Positions 34,321-43,679 of a stretch of 64,000 bases of DNA are shown here, piece after piece (within the stretch, counting starts at the first letter, position 1; each line of letters begins with the position of its first letter). Source of the DNA: Novosphingobium flavum (lineage in GTDB: Bacteria; Pseudomonadota; Alphaproteobacteria; Sphingomonadales; Sphingomonadaceae); assembly GCF_014230315.1 (NCBI RefSeq), contig NZ_JACLAW010000005.1:62001-126000 (forward strand), read 5' to 3'. The translations under genes were made by a program, and so were the position numbers. The notes beneath the pieces were generated by a model. It was not told where the DNA came from. It was given only the letters and a program-made list of their open reading frames with translations, and did not search any database.

Positions 34321-37146
34321 ATGACCCGTTCGCGGATGATGGGTGCGCTGCTGGCGCGCGCGAGCCTGATTTCCCTGCCGCTGGCTCTCCTGCCGGCTGC
34401 CGCTCATGCCCAGGCTGCCCCGGATGCGGACGGCACCGGAGCCGAGATCATTGTCACCGGATCCCGCACGATCACCAACGGCAACCAGAGCCCGACCCCG
34501 CTTACCGTGGTCAACGTCCAGGCGCTGCAGACCGTCCAGCCTTCGACCTTGTCCGACAACCTCAACCAGTTGCCGGTCTTTGCCGGATCGCGCAGCCAGT
34601 TCGGCAATCCTTCCGGAAATGCCGGCGCGGCCAACCAGCTCAACCTGCGCAATCTGGGCGCTAACCGCAACCTGCTGCTGTTCGATGGTCACCGCATCCC
34701 GCCGACGCTGAGCGACGGCACCGTCGATTCCGACATGGTCCCGCAGATGCTGATCGAGCGGGTCGACATGGTCACCGGCGGGGTCTCGGCGGTCTATGGT
34801 TCGGACGCGATCTCGGGCGTGATCAACTTCATTCCCGATCGCAAGTTCAGCGGGCTCAAGCTCCAGGCCCAGGCCGGGATCAGCCGCTATGGCGACGGCG
34901 CCCAGCAGAACGGCGGGATCGCCTGGGGCACCGGCCTGTTCGGCGGGCGCGGCCACTTCGAGGCGAGCTACGAATACCGCAACGACGAAGGCGTGCTGCA
35001 CCGCAATTCGCGGCCGTGGAACCCGGAATGGTCGGTCGTCGGCCTCGGCACTCCGGCCAATCCCTATACCCTCGCGCCGAATGTCCGCCTTTACACCACC
35101 GCCTTCGGCGGCCTGATCACCAGCGGCGCGCTCTCGGGCCAGGTCTTCAAGAGCAACGGCGTCCTCTCGGCCTTCCAGCGCGGCACGGGCAGCGCGGGTT
35201 CCGCTCTGGTCGAGATCGGCGGCGACGGCGCTTATTACGACGATTCGATGAAGGCCCCGCTGCGCAGCCACCAGATGTTCGCGCGGCTGGACTACGACCT
35301 GACCGAGGCCGTTCACGCCTATGTGAACTTCGCCGGGGTCATCAAGAAGAACGAGCAGTACCAGGCCGCACCGATGCTGGCCAACGTGACGATGAGCTCG
35401 TCCAACCCCTTCCTCGCCCAGGCCTATCGCACCGCGCTGGCCAATGCCTCGCAGTCCACGTTCAAGATGAGCGAGTTCATGTCGGGCAATGCCGAAAGGC
35501 GCGTGGCGGAGAGCGATCTCAATTCGTTCATCGCCAGCGGCGGGCTGGAAGGCAGGATCGGGGATTACCGCTGGAATCTCTCGCTGCAGCACGGCTGGAC
35601 CCAGCAGAAGTCGATCGCCCGCAACAACGTCAACCAGCAGCACCTGTGGGCAGCGCTCGATGCCGTGGTCAATCCGGCGAACGGCCAGATCGTCTGCAAC
35701 GTGACCCTGACCAACCCCGCAGCCAATCCAGGCTGCGTCCCGCTCAACATTTTCGGCCCGACGGCCGCCAGCGCCGAGGCAAGCCGCTACATCATGGCGG
35801 ATACGACCGCGATCGCCCGCTCGACCATGGACGATGCCGAGTTCAGCCTTGCCGGCTCGCCCTTCGATACCTGGGCCGGTCCGCTGGACCTCGCCCTGTC
35901 GGGTGAATATCGCCGCCAGACGCTCTACCAGGTCAGCGATGCGCCAGACAGCCTGCTGGCGAATTGCACCGGCCTGAACTTCAACTGCACCTCGACCTCC
36001 ACGCTCTACCAGACCACGGCCAACAACCTGCCCAAGGTCAGCCAGATCGTGTGGGAAGGGGCGGTCGAGGCCAATGTCCCGCTGCTCAAGGATTCAGCCC
36101 TGGGCCGCTCGATGACCGTGAACGGCGCGGCGCGCTACACCTCGTACAAGACCAGCGGCAACTACGTGACGTGGAAGCTGGGGCTCGACTGGCAGCTGAC
36201 CGATACCCTGCGCCTGCGCGCCACCCGGAGCCGCGACATCCGCGCGCCCTCGCTTAACGAGCTGTTCGCCCCGCGCACCGTGGCGGTCTCGCTGCTGCAG
36301 GATCTCCTGACCAGCACCGCGCCCACGGTCCCGCTCTACAGCGGCGGCAATCCCGGCCTGAAGGCGGAGATCGGCCACACCACCACGGCCGGCATCGTCT
36401 GGAAGCCGAGCCCGGCCTTCAGCATCGCGCTCGATGGCTATCACATCCGCATCACCGATGCCCTGTCGAACGAGCGCGGCAACCTCGCGGCCAACCAGCA
36501 GGCCTGCTACGCGAGCGGCGGCGCTTCGCCCTATTGCCTGTTGCAGGTGCGGCCTAATGGCTTCACCGACACCTCGATCGCCAACCAGGTGCAGGCCTTC
36601 TACAGCCGCAATATCAACCTCGCCGAGATCAAGGCCTACGGTCTCGACCTCGAGGTCAATTACCAGGGCGAACTGTTCGCCCGGCCGTTCTCGACCCGGC
36701 TGTTCGTCAATCACCAGCCCAAGCTGACCTTCCGCACCACCAATTCGGTGCTCGAACACGCGGGCGTCGCCTATGACACCGGCTCGCTCTATCCCTCGCC
36801 CAAGTGGTCGGCCACGGCCCTGTTCCACATCAAGCCGACCGACAGCTTCAGCGTCGACGTGATGGAACGCTGGCGCTCCACGCTTACCCATCAGGTCTCG
36901 CCCGCCCAGATCTGGACCAACCCGCTGGTGCCCTCGTTCTATACCACCAACCTCAACCTCAACTGGACGGTCGAGGGCGGGCGCGGCAAGTTCGACTTCT
37001 TCGTCAACGTCCAGAACCTGCTCGACCGGACGCCGCCGCCCGCGGCCTATTACAACAGCCCGCAGCCCGGCCAGTTCGGCGGCTGGGCCATCGGCGACGA
37101 TCCGATGGGGCGCTATTTCACCTTCGGCGTGCGGTGGCGGGGCTGA
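34321..37146 (+). CDS. TonB-dependent receptor
   Basis: This is a receptor of 941 residues with a signal peptide ending in AAAHAQ, the plug start IIVTGSRTITNGNQSP, plug landmarks NLRNLGANRNLLLFDGHR and GGVSAVYGSDAISGVINF, and a terminal strand GRYFTFGVRWRG. Two adjacent ATGs exist (34318 and 34321); the second has better spacing from GGAGAGG. The cysteine loop CYASGGASPYCLLQ (bases 36505-36537) matches that of the receptors at 44621 and 11450. A secreted hydrolase of the receptor-linked family follows 74 bases downstream, so the pair should be cotranscribed. Confidence 0.95.
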   Translation: MTRSRMMGALLARASLISLPLALLPAAAHAQAAPDADGTGAEIIVTGSRTITNGNQSPTPLTVVNVQALQTVQPSTLSDNLNQLPVFAGSRSQFGNPSGNAGAANQLNLRNLGANRNLLLFDGHRIPPTLSDGTVDSDMVPQMLIERVDMVTGGVSAVYGSDAISGVINFIPDRKFSGLKLQAQAGISRYGDGAQQNGGIAWGTGLFGGRGHFEASYEYRNDEGVLHRNSRPWNPEWSVVGLGTPANPYTLAPNVRLYTTAFGGLITSGALSGQVFKSNGVLSAFQRGTGSAGSALVEIGGDGAYYDDSMKAPLRSHQMFARLDYDLTEAVHAYVNFAGVIKKNEQYQAAPMLANVTMSSSNPFLAQAYRTALANASQSTFKMSEFMSGNAERRVAESDLNSFIASGGLEGRIGDYRWNLSLQHGWTQQKSIARNNVNQQHLWAALDAVVNPANGQIVCNVTLTNPAANPGCVPLNIFGPTAASAEASRYIMADTTAIARSTMDDAEFSLAGSPFDTWAGPLDLALSGEYRRQTLYQVSDAPDSLLANCTGLNFNCTSTSTLYQTTANNLPKVSQIVWEGAVEANVPLLKDSALGRSMTVNGAARYTSYKTSGNYVTWKLGLDWQLTDTLRLRATRSRDIRAPSLNELFAPRTVAVSLLQDLLTSTAPTVPLYSGGNPGLKAEIGHTTTAGIVWKPSPAFSIALDGYHIRITDALSNERGNLAANQQACYASGGASPYCLLQVRPNGFTDTSIANQVQAFYSRNINLAEIKAYGLDLEVNYQGELFARPFSTRLFVNHQPKLTFRTTNSVLEHAGVAYDTGSLYPSPKWSATALFHIKPTDSFSVDVMERWRSTLTHQVSPAQIWTNPLVPSFYTTNLNLNWTVEGGRGKFDFFVNVQNLLDRTPPPAAYYNSPQPGQFGGWAIGDDPMGRYFTFGVRWRG

Positions 37147-37220
37147 TCTTCCGCAACGCCGAAAACCCTGCCCTTGCGGCACAGATGCGCAGTACAAGAC
37201 CTTACGGGAGAGAAAACACC

Positions 37221-38549
37221 ATGCGCCTTCGTCACGCCCTGATTGCCCCGCTGCTGGCCTGTGCAATGGCCATGCCCGCACTTGCCCAGGATGGCGGCGC
37301 GCTCAAGCGCAGCTACATCCGTCTCGGGCGCGAGGCCAATGCCGTGCTGGTCGAACCGGCCACGCCTGGCCCCAACGGGCATATCGTGGCGATCAACGTC
37401 CACCCGGACAATCTCAATACCTTTGAATACTTCATCGGCCGCAAATTGGGTGAACGCGGCTACCGCACGATCGAGATCAACTTCTACGGCAAGGAGACCA
37501 CGTTCGAGGTCTTCCTCGATCCGATCGCGGCGGCAATCCGCTATGCCCGCAAGCTGCCGGGCGTCGACAAGGTCATCCTCGTCGGCCACAGCGGGGGCGG
37601 GCCGGAGCTGACCTTCTACCAGGAAGTCGCCGAAAAGGGCCCCTCCGCCTGCCAGCAGGCCAACCGCATTTCCAAGTGCGGCGGCAAGGGGCTGGAGAAC
37701 CTGCCCAAGGCCGATGCCATGCTGGTGCTCGAAGCCAATATCGGCGCGCCGCACCGTCTCCAGGGCCTCGATCCGGCGATCGTCGGCAACAAGCCCGCGC
37801 CGCGCAATCCCGCGCTCGATGCCTATGCCGCGCAGAACGGCTTCGATCCCAAGACCGGCACGGCCCGCTACAGCGCGGCATTCCAGCAGCGCTACGAAGC
37901 CGGACTGCATCGCCGCAGCGAAGCCGTGATCGCCGAGGCGAAGGCCCGCGTGGCCGCGCTCGACGCGGGCAAGGGCCTGTTCCGCGATGACGAGCCCTTC
38001 GTCGTCGTCGGCACGGCCACCAGCTCGCTCGGCCCCCGGCTAAACCTGCAGGATGGCTCGATCCTGTCCGAAACCCACGGCACTCACCTCAATCTCAAGG
38101 CCGACGGCAGCCGCCCGGTCGAGATCGTGAAAAGCGTGCGCAAACCCGGCGCCCCCGCGCTCGACCAGCGCAACACGATGGAGGACACGGTGATGGATAC
38201 CACCGTGCGCCACTACCTTTCGTTCTCGGCGATCACCACCACCCCCGCCTTCGCCATGACCCGCAACGACATCAAGGGGGTGGACTGGTCCTCCTCGGCC
38301 AACTCTGCCGCGGGCTCGGTGCGCAACATCACCGTGCCCACGCTGGTCATGGCCGGCAGCTGCACGATCCACATGATCCCGCTCGAGATCGTGTTCGACC
38401 AGTCTGCGGCGGCGGACAAGGAGTTCGTCGTCGTGGACGGCGGCAATCACGAATTCGGCCCCTGCCGCCCGGAGTTCGGCGACAGCCAGAAGCGTGCCTT
38501 CGATTACGTGGAAAGCTGGCTGGCAAAACGCTTTCCCGTGGCCGGCTGA
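37221..38549 (+). CDS. Secreted alpha/beta hydrolase, receptor-linked family, copy 2
   Basis: The 442-residue paralogue of the hydrolase at 2000 has a signal peptide (MRLRHALIAPLLACAMAMPALAQ), the elbow GHSGGG with Ser124, and a GGNHEF motif giving His410 as the probable catalytic histidine. Cysteines follow the elbow (SACQQANRISKCGG) and lie near the C-terminus (FGPCRPEFGD). It should be periplasmic. ACGGGAGAG provides the ribosome binding site. Its position just after the receptor at 34321 repeats the arrangement at the window start. The substrate is unknown; ester hydrolysis is the most likely reaction. Confidence 0.88.
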   Translation: MRLRHALIAPLLACAMAMPALAQDGGALKRSYIRLGREANAVLVEPATPGPNGHIVAINVHPDNLNTFEYFIGRKLGERGYRTIEINFYGKETTFEVFLDPIAAAIRYARKLPGVDKVILVGHSGGGPELTFYQEVAEKGPSACQQANRISKCGGKGLENLPKADAMLVLEANIGAPHRLQGLDPAIVGNKPAPRNPALDAYAAQNGFDPKTGTARYSAAFQQRYEAGLHRRSEAVIAEAKARVAALDAGKGLFRDDEPFVVVGTATSSLGPRLNLQDGSILSETHGTHLNLKADGSRPVEIVKSVRKPGAPALDQRNTMEDTVMDTTVRHYLSFSAITTTPAFAMTRNDIKGVDWSSSANSAAGSVRNITVPTLVMAGSCTIHMIPLEIVFDQSAAADKEFVVVDGGNHEFGPCRPEFGDSQKRAFDYVESWLAKRFPVAG

Positions 38550-38696
38550 GCCGCATCGGACGGCCTGCGGGATGGGGGCGGCGGTGGGTGTAACAGCCTG
38601 CCGTCGCCCCTCTCTCTATCCGCGAGGTGAATGGCAGAAATGTTCGGGTTGGGTCGGCCGCTTTGTCAGCGTGTACGGACCGCCCGCCTTTACCCC

Positions 38697-39932
38697 CTAA
38701 GCCGCCAACCCCGCGTGCTTCATCCGGTCCACCCGGGCCTTGAGGTTGTCGAGAAACTGGCTCTGGATCGCCGATGGCCGCCACCCGGCGCGCGTCGTCA
38801 CCCCGATCATGCTGGCCCCGCCGCGCAGCGGCGGGCCAAGGATCGCCAGCCCGCCGTTCGCCACCTCGCGGCTGACCTGTTCGGGCGAGAGCAGGGCGAG
38901 CCAGTCCCCCTCGAACAGCAGGCCGTGGATGGCGAGGACCGAGGAACACTCCACCGCCACCGGCGGCGGCGGGATGCCCATGTCGAGGAACATGTTTTCC
39001 CAGGCCACCCGCTTGGGCGCGGTGCGGCCCGACATGATCCACGGATATCGGGCGAGGTCATGGAGATCGATCTGGTCCAGTTCGGTCAGCGGGTGATCGC
39101 TGCGCGCGACGACCGAGAAATGGTCCTTGTAGAGCGGGGTCTGCACGATTTCGGGCGAGGGGTTGGGAATGCGCAGCGCGCCCACGATCATGTCCAGTTC
39201 GCCCGCCGTCAGCCGCGCCAGAAGCTCGCTGTAAGGCCCGTCGATGATGGCAATGGTCGCGCCCGGTTGCTTTGCGTGGAAATCGCACACCGCCTCCGGG
39301 ATCAGCTTGGCCCGCACCAGCGGCATGGCCCCGATCGTCAGCCGCCCGCCGATCTGGCCGCGCCGCATGTCGAGATCGGCGATCACCGCCTCGATCTCGG
39401 CCACGGCGCGCCGCGCGGCCCCGGCAATGGCCCGCGCCCCGTCGGTCGGCACGACCGAGCGCCCGCGCCGCTCGAACAGGATGATGCCCGATAGCTGTTC
39501 GAAATCGCGCACCGCGCGGTGAATGGCCGAGGCCGAGATTCCGGTCGCCCGGTTGGCGAGGATGAAGTTGCCGCTCTGCACCGCCGCGATCACTGCGCGC
39601 AGGTGCGTGAAGCTGACCCGCAGCAACATGGCCCGCCCGTCGATCCAGCGGCGCGAGGAGGTGGCCGGGCGGCACTCCTCGAATGCTGCGGCCAGTTCCT
39701 GCGCAGCGCGATCGACCCGGTCGATCAGCTCGATCCCGGCCGGGGTCGGCGTGATCCCGTCGCGGTGGCGGTCGAACAGGCGGTGTTGCAGCGTGCCTTC
39801 CAGCTTGACCACGGCCTGGGTCAGAGCGGGCTGCGAAAGGTGCACCGCTTCGGCCGCGCGGCTCAGGCTGCCAAGCTGCTTGATCTCGCTCAGCGCCATC
39901 AGGTGGCGCAGGTTAAGGTCGTAGGGCGTCAT
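38697..39932 (-). CDS. LysR-type regulator with two helix-turn-helix domains
   Basis: The protein is 411 residues long against about 300 for normal LysR proteins. It has a standard LysR winged helix at residues 7-65 (LSRAAEAVHLSQPALTQAVVK). A second LysR-like one lies at about 108-170 (FILANRATGISASAIHRAV, then LFERRGRSVVPTDGAR), followed by a single effector domain (about 195-405). The long frame continuing upstream is antisense to the MmgE/PrpD gene and was not used; ATG 39932 begins MTPYDLNLRHL, the expected distance before the HTH. It is divergent from an MmgE/PrpD gene, with a LysR-type box at 39947-39961 between them, so it probably controls that operon and itself. Confidence 0.9.
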   Translation of the reverse strand: MTPYDLNLRHLMALSEIKQLGSLSRAAEAVHLSQPALTQAVVKLEGTLQHRLFDRHRDGITPTPAGIELIDRVDRAAQELAAAFEECRPATSSRRWIDGRAMLLRVSFTHLRAVIAAVQSGNFILANRATGISASAIHRAVRDFEQLSGIILFERRGRSVVPTDGARAIAGAARRAVAEIEAVIADLDMRRGQIGGRLTIGAMPLVRAKLIPEAVCDFHAKQPGATIAIIDGPYSELLARLTAGELDMIVGALRIPNPSPEIVQTPLYKDHFSVVARSDHPLTELDQIDLHDLARYPWIMSGRTAPKRVAWENMFLDMGIPPPPVAVECSSVLAIHGLLFEGDWLALLSPEQVSREVANGGLAILGPPLRGGASMIGVTTRAGWRPSAIQSQFLDNLKARVDRMKHAGLAA

Positions 39933-39946
39933 GATCAGAATTCTGC

Positions 39947-39961
39947 ATATCTTATAGATAT
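39947..39961. promoter_or_regulatory. LysR-type box ATAT-N7-ATAT
   Basis: ATATCTTATAGATAT fits the T-N11-A pattern of LysR binding sites with dyad symmetry. It lies 15 bases upstream of the two-HTH LysR start and 134 bases from the divergent operon start, the classic place for an autoregulatory site. Confidence 0.5.
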
Positions 39962-40094
39962 CCGAAAGAACGAAGTTTGGTGCAAGCCACAAATAGGCCA
40001 CTATGCATTTGTTCGCGGAAATGACCGTCCGTGCCGGTTGCCCGAAACTTATGTTCGGGCAAGGCGTGGGAGAACGGCGCGCGTTGGAGGGGAT

Positions 40095-41597
40095 ATGATC
40101 GAAAAAGGTTTGGCGAGACGGCAATTCCTGCGCGATGGCGGCGCAGGTCTGATGCTGCTCGCCGGCGGCGGCGCCGCTCTGCACAATGGGGCTGCGCTGG
40201 CGCAGGAAAGGAAAGCGAAATCCAGCGGGCCGACCGTGCTGGAAGACATGGGGGCCTGGATCGCCGCAACCCGGTACGAGGAATTGTCCCCGGCCACGGT
40301 CCGCAAGGTCAAGAATCTCCTGCTGGATACCTTCGGCTGCGCGATCGGCGCGGTTGATGGCCCGCCGGTCAAGGCCGCGCGCGGCGTGATCCGGATGCGC
40401 GGCGGCAACCCGCAGGCCACGGTGATCGGCACCGGCTGGAAAACCTCGTGCGATGAAGCCGCTTTCCTCAACGCGCTGCAGATCCGCTACCTCGATTTCA
40501 ATGACTACACGGCCTTCGGCTACCCGCACCATCCCAGCATCAACCTCGCCTCGGCCCTGGCCGTGGCGGAAATGCGCCGTCTTTCCGGCAAGGACCTGAT
40601 CCTCGGCCTGACGCTCGGCTACGACGTGCACATCCGCATCCGCGATGCCTCGGAACGGCGCGGGTTCGACATGCCTTCGATCGAGGCGCAATATGCCTCG
40701 GCGGCCTGCGCGGCGCGGCTGCTCGGGCTCGACGCCAGGGGCATCGCCAATGCCCTGGCCATTGCCGCCTCCAACGCCAACACCCTGTCCGAGGTCCGCG
40801 CCGGCGACGAACTGACCAATGCCAAGGGCGCGGCCGAGGCCATGGCCGTGCGCAGCGGCACTTTCGCCGCACTGCTCAGCCAGGCCGGGGTGCAATATCC
40901 GCTGACCATCATGGACGGCGAATTCAGCTATGACCGGCTGGTCAGCCGCGGGCTCAAGCAGGACCTGCTGCGCAAGCGCTCGGGCGAATTCCAGATCATG
41001 AAGAGCTGCATGAAGATGTGGCCGAGCATCGGCACCTCGCAGGCCCCGATCGCCGCCGCGCTGCAATTGCGCGAAAAGGGGGTGAGGGCGGCCGACATCG
41101 TCTCGGTCACGATGTACATGAGCGAATTCGGTTACGACCAGCAGCTCGGCTTCCTCGATCACGAGATCAACACCCGCGAACACGCCGATCACAGCGCGCC
41201 CTATTGCGTCACCCGCGCCTTCCTTGATGGCGACGTCAGGATCGAGGACTTCCACGATCCCCGCTTCCGCGAACCGGCGGCCAAGGAGTTCATGAAGCGG
41301 ATCAAGGTCGTGGCCGATCCGGCGCTCACCACCAGCGGCGGCGATATCCTCGGCTGCAACATGGAGGTCACGCTCAAGGACGGCTCCGTGCGCCGCGCCG
41401 AGATGCCCTTCGCGCCCGGCTCGATCCAGAATCCGGCCACCGACAAGGAGATCGAGACCAAGTTCTTCGACCTTGCCGAGGGCGTGATCGGAAAATCGGG
41501 TGCCGAGCGGGCGCGCGACGCTATTCTCTCGATCGACAGCAAACCCACGCTTGACGGGCTCCTTGCCCTGCTCAAGCCGATCAAGCGGAGCGCCTGA
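40095..41597 (+). CDS. MmgE/PrpD-family protein with Tat signal
   Basis: The 500-residue protein has the MmgE/PrpD fold (2-methylcitrate dehydratase and cis-aconitate decarboxylase relatives): RKVKNLLLDTFGCAIGA, the DFNDYTAFGYPHHPS active-site region, and KSCMKMWPSIGTSQAPIAAAL. Such enzymes eliminate water or CO2 from tricarboxylate-like substrates. Unusually, it starts with a twin-arginine signal (ARRQFLRDGG, hydrophobic core, ALAQ), so it should be exported folded, whereas PrpD is normally cytoplasmic. GTTGGAGGGG is the ribosome binding site. Its stop overlaps the start of the lipoprotein gene, so both belong to one operon under the divergent LysR. Confidence 0.88.
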   Translation: MIEKGLARRQFLRDGGAGLMLLAGGGAALHNGAALAQERKAKSSGPTVLEDMGAWIAATRYEELSPATVRKVKNLLLDTFGCAIGAVDGPPVKAARGVIRMRGGNPQATVIGTGWKTSCDEAAFLNALQIRYLDFNDYTAFGYPHHPSINLASALAVAEMRRLSGKDLILGLTLGYDVHIRIRDASERRGFDMPSIEAQYASAACAARLLGLDARGIANALAIAASNANTLSEVRAGDELTNAKGAAEAMAVRSGTFAALLSQAGVQYPLTIMDGEFSYDRLVSRGLKQDLLRKRSGEFQIMKSCMKMWPSIGTSQAPIAAALQLREKGVRAADIVSVTMYMSEFGYDQQLGFLDHEINTREHADHSAPYCVTRAFLDGDVRIEDFHDPRFREPAAKEFMKRIKVVADPALTTSGGDILGCNMEVTLKDGSVRRAEMPFAPGSIQNPATDKEIETKFFDLAEGVIGKSGAERARDAILSIDSKPTLDGLLALLKPIKRSA

Positions 41598-42616
41598 TGT
41601 TCGAGATGATTTCCCGCCGTGCCCTGATGGGCCAGTTCGGCGCTGCCGGCCTGCTCACCCTGAGCGGCTGCTCAGGCCAGCAGGGCAGCGCCAAGGGCGC
41701 GATCAACATCGCCACGGCGGCCGGTTCCTTCAACATGACCATCGCCGCGCTGATGAAGCAGCAGGGCTTCATGGAAAGCCTCGGCCTCCATCCCAATGCG
41801 ATCGCCGTGTCCGACGGGGCCAAGATCCTCGCCAGCGTGGTCAGCGGATCGGTCGACATCGCGCCGCTCTCCGGCTTCAGCCAGATATTCCCTGCGATCG
41901 AACGCGGGGCCCAGGTCCGCATCCTGAGCGCCGCCACGCTGACCCCGATGCTCGCCCTGTTCAGCGGCAAGCCGGGTGTCCGCACGCTCAAGGACCTCGA
42001 GGGCAAGAACGTCGGCAGCGGTGCGATGGGCTCGCTGGTCCATCAGCTCACCGTCACCCTTCTGCGCAAGTACGGGATCGACGTCTCGACCATCCGCTTC
42101 ATCAACCTGGGTTCCAACACCGATGTGTTCAAGGGCGTGATGGCCGGCACGGTCGATGCCGGGCTGGGGCCCGCATCCTATGTTCCCGATGCCGAGATCT
42201 ACAAGGTCCACGCCCTCGAACATGGCGACATGTCGGTCGAACTGCCTGATTTCACTTATCAGGCCGGCTGGACCTCGACACACGCGATCGCCACCAAGCG
42301 CGACGAACTGGTCCGCACCCTTGCCGCCTATGCCACGCTGTTCCGGTTCCTCGGCCAGCCAGAGGCGAAGGAAGCCTTCCTCAAGGCCCGCCGCTCGGTC
42401 TTCCCCTCGGCGCCCGAGCGCGAGCACGAGAGCGAATGGGCTTTCCTCCAGAAGACGAAGCCCTTGGCCAAGGACCTGATCATCTCGCCGGAGCGGGTCG
42501 AGTACATGCAGAAGATCAACGTGGAGTTCAAAGCGCAGAAGGAAGTCCTGCCCTACGACCGCGTGGTCGATACCTCGATCGCCGAAGCCGCCCTGAAACT
42601 GCTCGACAAGACGTAA
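41597..42616 (+). CDS. Substrate-binding lipoprotein, NitT/TauT (NMT1) type
   Basis: This protein of 339 residues has an RR-containing signal (SRRALMGQFG) and a clear lipobox LSGC, so it is a lipid-anchored periplasmic binding protein. The body (INIATAAGSFNMTIAALMKQQGF, LKDLEGKNVGSGAMGS, FKGVMAGTVDAGLGP) is of the NMT1/SsuA/TauA type that delivers small organic or sulfonated compounds to ABC importers. Its ATG overlaps the TGA of the upstream MmgE/PrpD gene. The matching ATPase and permease are not adjacent; a NitT/TauT-type pair at 53539-55208 could be the partner. Confidence 0.87.
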   Translation: MFEMISRRALMGQFGAAGLLTLSGCSGQQGSAKGAINIATAAGSFNMTIAALMKQQGFMESLGLHPNAIAVSDGAKILASVVSGSVDIAPLSGFSQIFPAIERGAQVRILSAATLTPMLALFSGKPGVRTLKDLEGKNVGSGAMGSLVHQLTVTLLRKYGIDVSTIRFINLGSNTDVFKGVMAGTVDAGLGPASYVPDAEIYKVHALEHGDMSVELPDFTYQAGWTSTHAIATKRDELVRTLAAYATLFRFLGQPEAKEAFLKARRSVFPSAPEREHESEWAFLQKTKPLAKDLIISPERVEYMQKINVEFKAQKEVLPYDRVVDTSIAEAALKLLDKT

Positions 42617-42738
42617 CCCATTGAATTCGGCGGCGCCCGCCCCGCGCCGTCGCTGATTGCCGCAACTGCCACAGGTCAAATTGCCTCGCCGCCCCCGGCT
42701 TGGCAAGCCGCCCCCGCCTGCACGAAAGAACCGCCTTG

Positions 42739-43632
42739 ATGACCGAAACCGCCACCCAGCTGCTCAAGCTTCGCACCAACCTCGCGGACTATCCCGTGAC
42801 CATGGCGATGAAGGACGGGCGGATCACCTCGCCGCTGGTCGAACTCGACTATTGCGGGCCCAAGGTGGCCAACAACGCCTTCAAGGCGATGCTGCGCGAT
42901 GGCCAGTATGACGCGGGCGAGCTGGCGATCATCACCTACCTTCAGGCCAAGGCCTGGGGCAAGCCGTGGACCCTGCTGCCGATCCCGATCTCGGGCCGCT
43001 TCCAGCAGCACTGCATCGCCTACGACAGCGAGCGCGGCCACCTCTCGCCCAAGGACATCGAGGGCAAGAAGGTCGGCGTGCGCACCTATGCCCAGACCAC
43101 CGGTCTGTGGGTGCGCGGCGTGCTCCAGCACGAATACGGCGTCGACCTGAACAAGGTCACCTGGATGACGATCGAGGACGCCCACGTGGCCGAGTTCCAG
43201 GAGCCGGCCAATTGCCAGCGCCTCCCCGCCGGCTCGAAGCTGGTCGACATGCTCTACAGCGGCGAACTCGCCGCCGTGATGATGGGCGGAGACATGCCCA
43301 AGGACCCGCGCATCGCCACGCTGATCCCCGATGCCAAGGCCGCTGCGAAGGAATGGCACGCCCGCGAGAACGTGGTCCCGATCAACCACATGTTCGTCGT
43401 CCACGACGAGGTGGCGCGCGATCACCCCGACGCGGTGCGCGAGATCTTCCGCATGTTGGCGGAAAGCCGCGCCGCCGCCGAAACGCCTGAGATCTTCCCG
43501 CCGATCGGGCTCGAGGCCAACCGCAAGGCGCTCGAACTGGCGATCGAGTGGTCGTTCGAGCAGCGCCTGATCCCGCGCCGGCTGACCGTGGACGAACTGT
43601 TCACCGATCTCACCGCCAGCCTGACCGCTTGA
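42739..43632 (+). CDS. 4,5-dihydroxyphthalate decarboxylase-like protein
   Basis: The 297-residue protein belongs to the family that includes the phthalate-pathway decarboxylase Pht5 and related binding-protein folds. Visible traits are LADYPVTMAMKDGRI, MLRDGQYDAGELAIITYLQAKAWG, a GKKVGVRTYAQTTGLWVRGVLQHEYGVDL core and the C-terminal RRLTVDELF. No signal peptide is seen, so it should be cytoplasmic. It may remove CO2 from a dihydroxy aromatic acid, but sequence relatives are often labelled ABC binding proteins, so the reaction is uncertain. The ATG at 42739 is preferred over an earlier in-frame start. It lies in an operon with an amidohydrolase 48 bases downstream. A paralogue is at 49420-50400. 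Confidence 0.75.
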   Translation: MTETATQLLKLRTNLADYPVTMAMKDGRITSPLVELDYCGPKVANNAFKAMLRDGQYDAGELAIITYLQAKAWGKPWTLLPIPISGRFQQHCIAYDSERGHLSPKDIEGKKVGVRTYAQTTGLWVRGVLQHEYGVDLNKVTWMTIEDAHVAEFQEPANCQRLPAGSKLVDMLYSGELAAVMMGGDMPKDPRIATLIPDAKAAAKEWHARENVVPINHMFVVHDEVARDHPDAVREIFRMLAESRAAAETPEIFPPIGLEANRKALELAIEWSFEQRLIPRRLTVDELFTDLTASLTA

Positions 43633-43679
43633 TCGCCTGACCGCCTGAACCCGGCCTCCCGCCCATCCGAGGATTTCCG

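Noticed and set aside
39933..41255. N-terminal extension of the LysR frame to an 852-residue protein
   Set aside because: The extension is antisense to the MmgE/PrpD gene and crosses the divergent promoter region; the HTH starts correctly at 39932.
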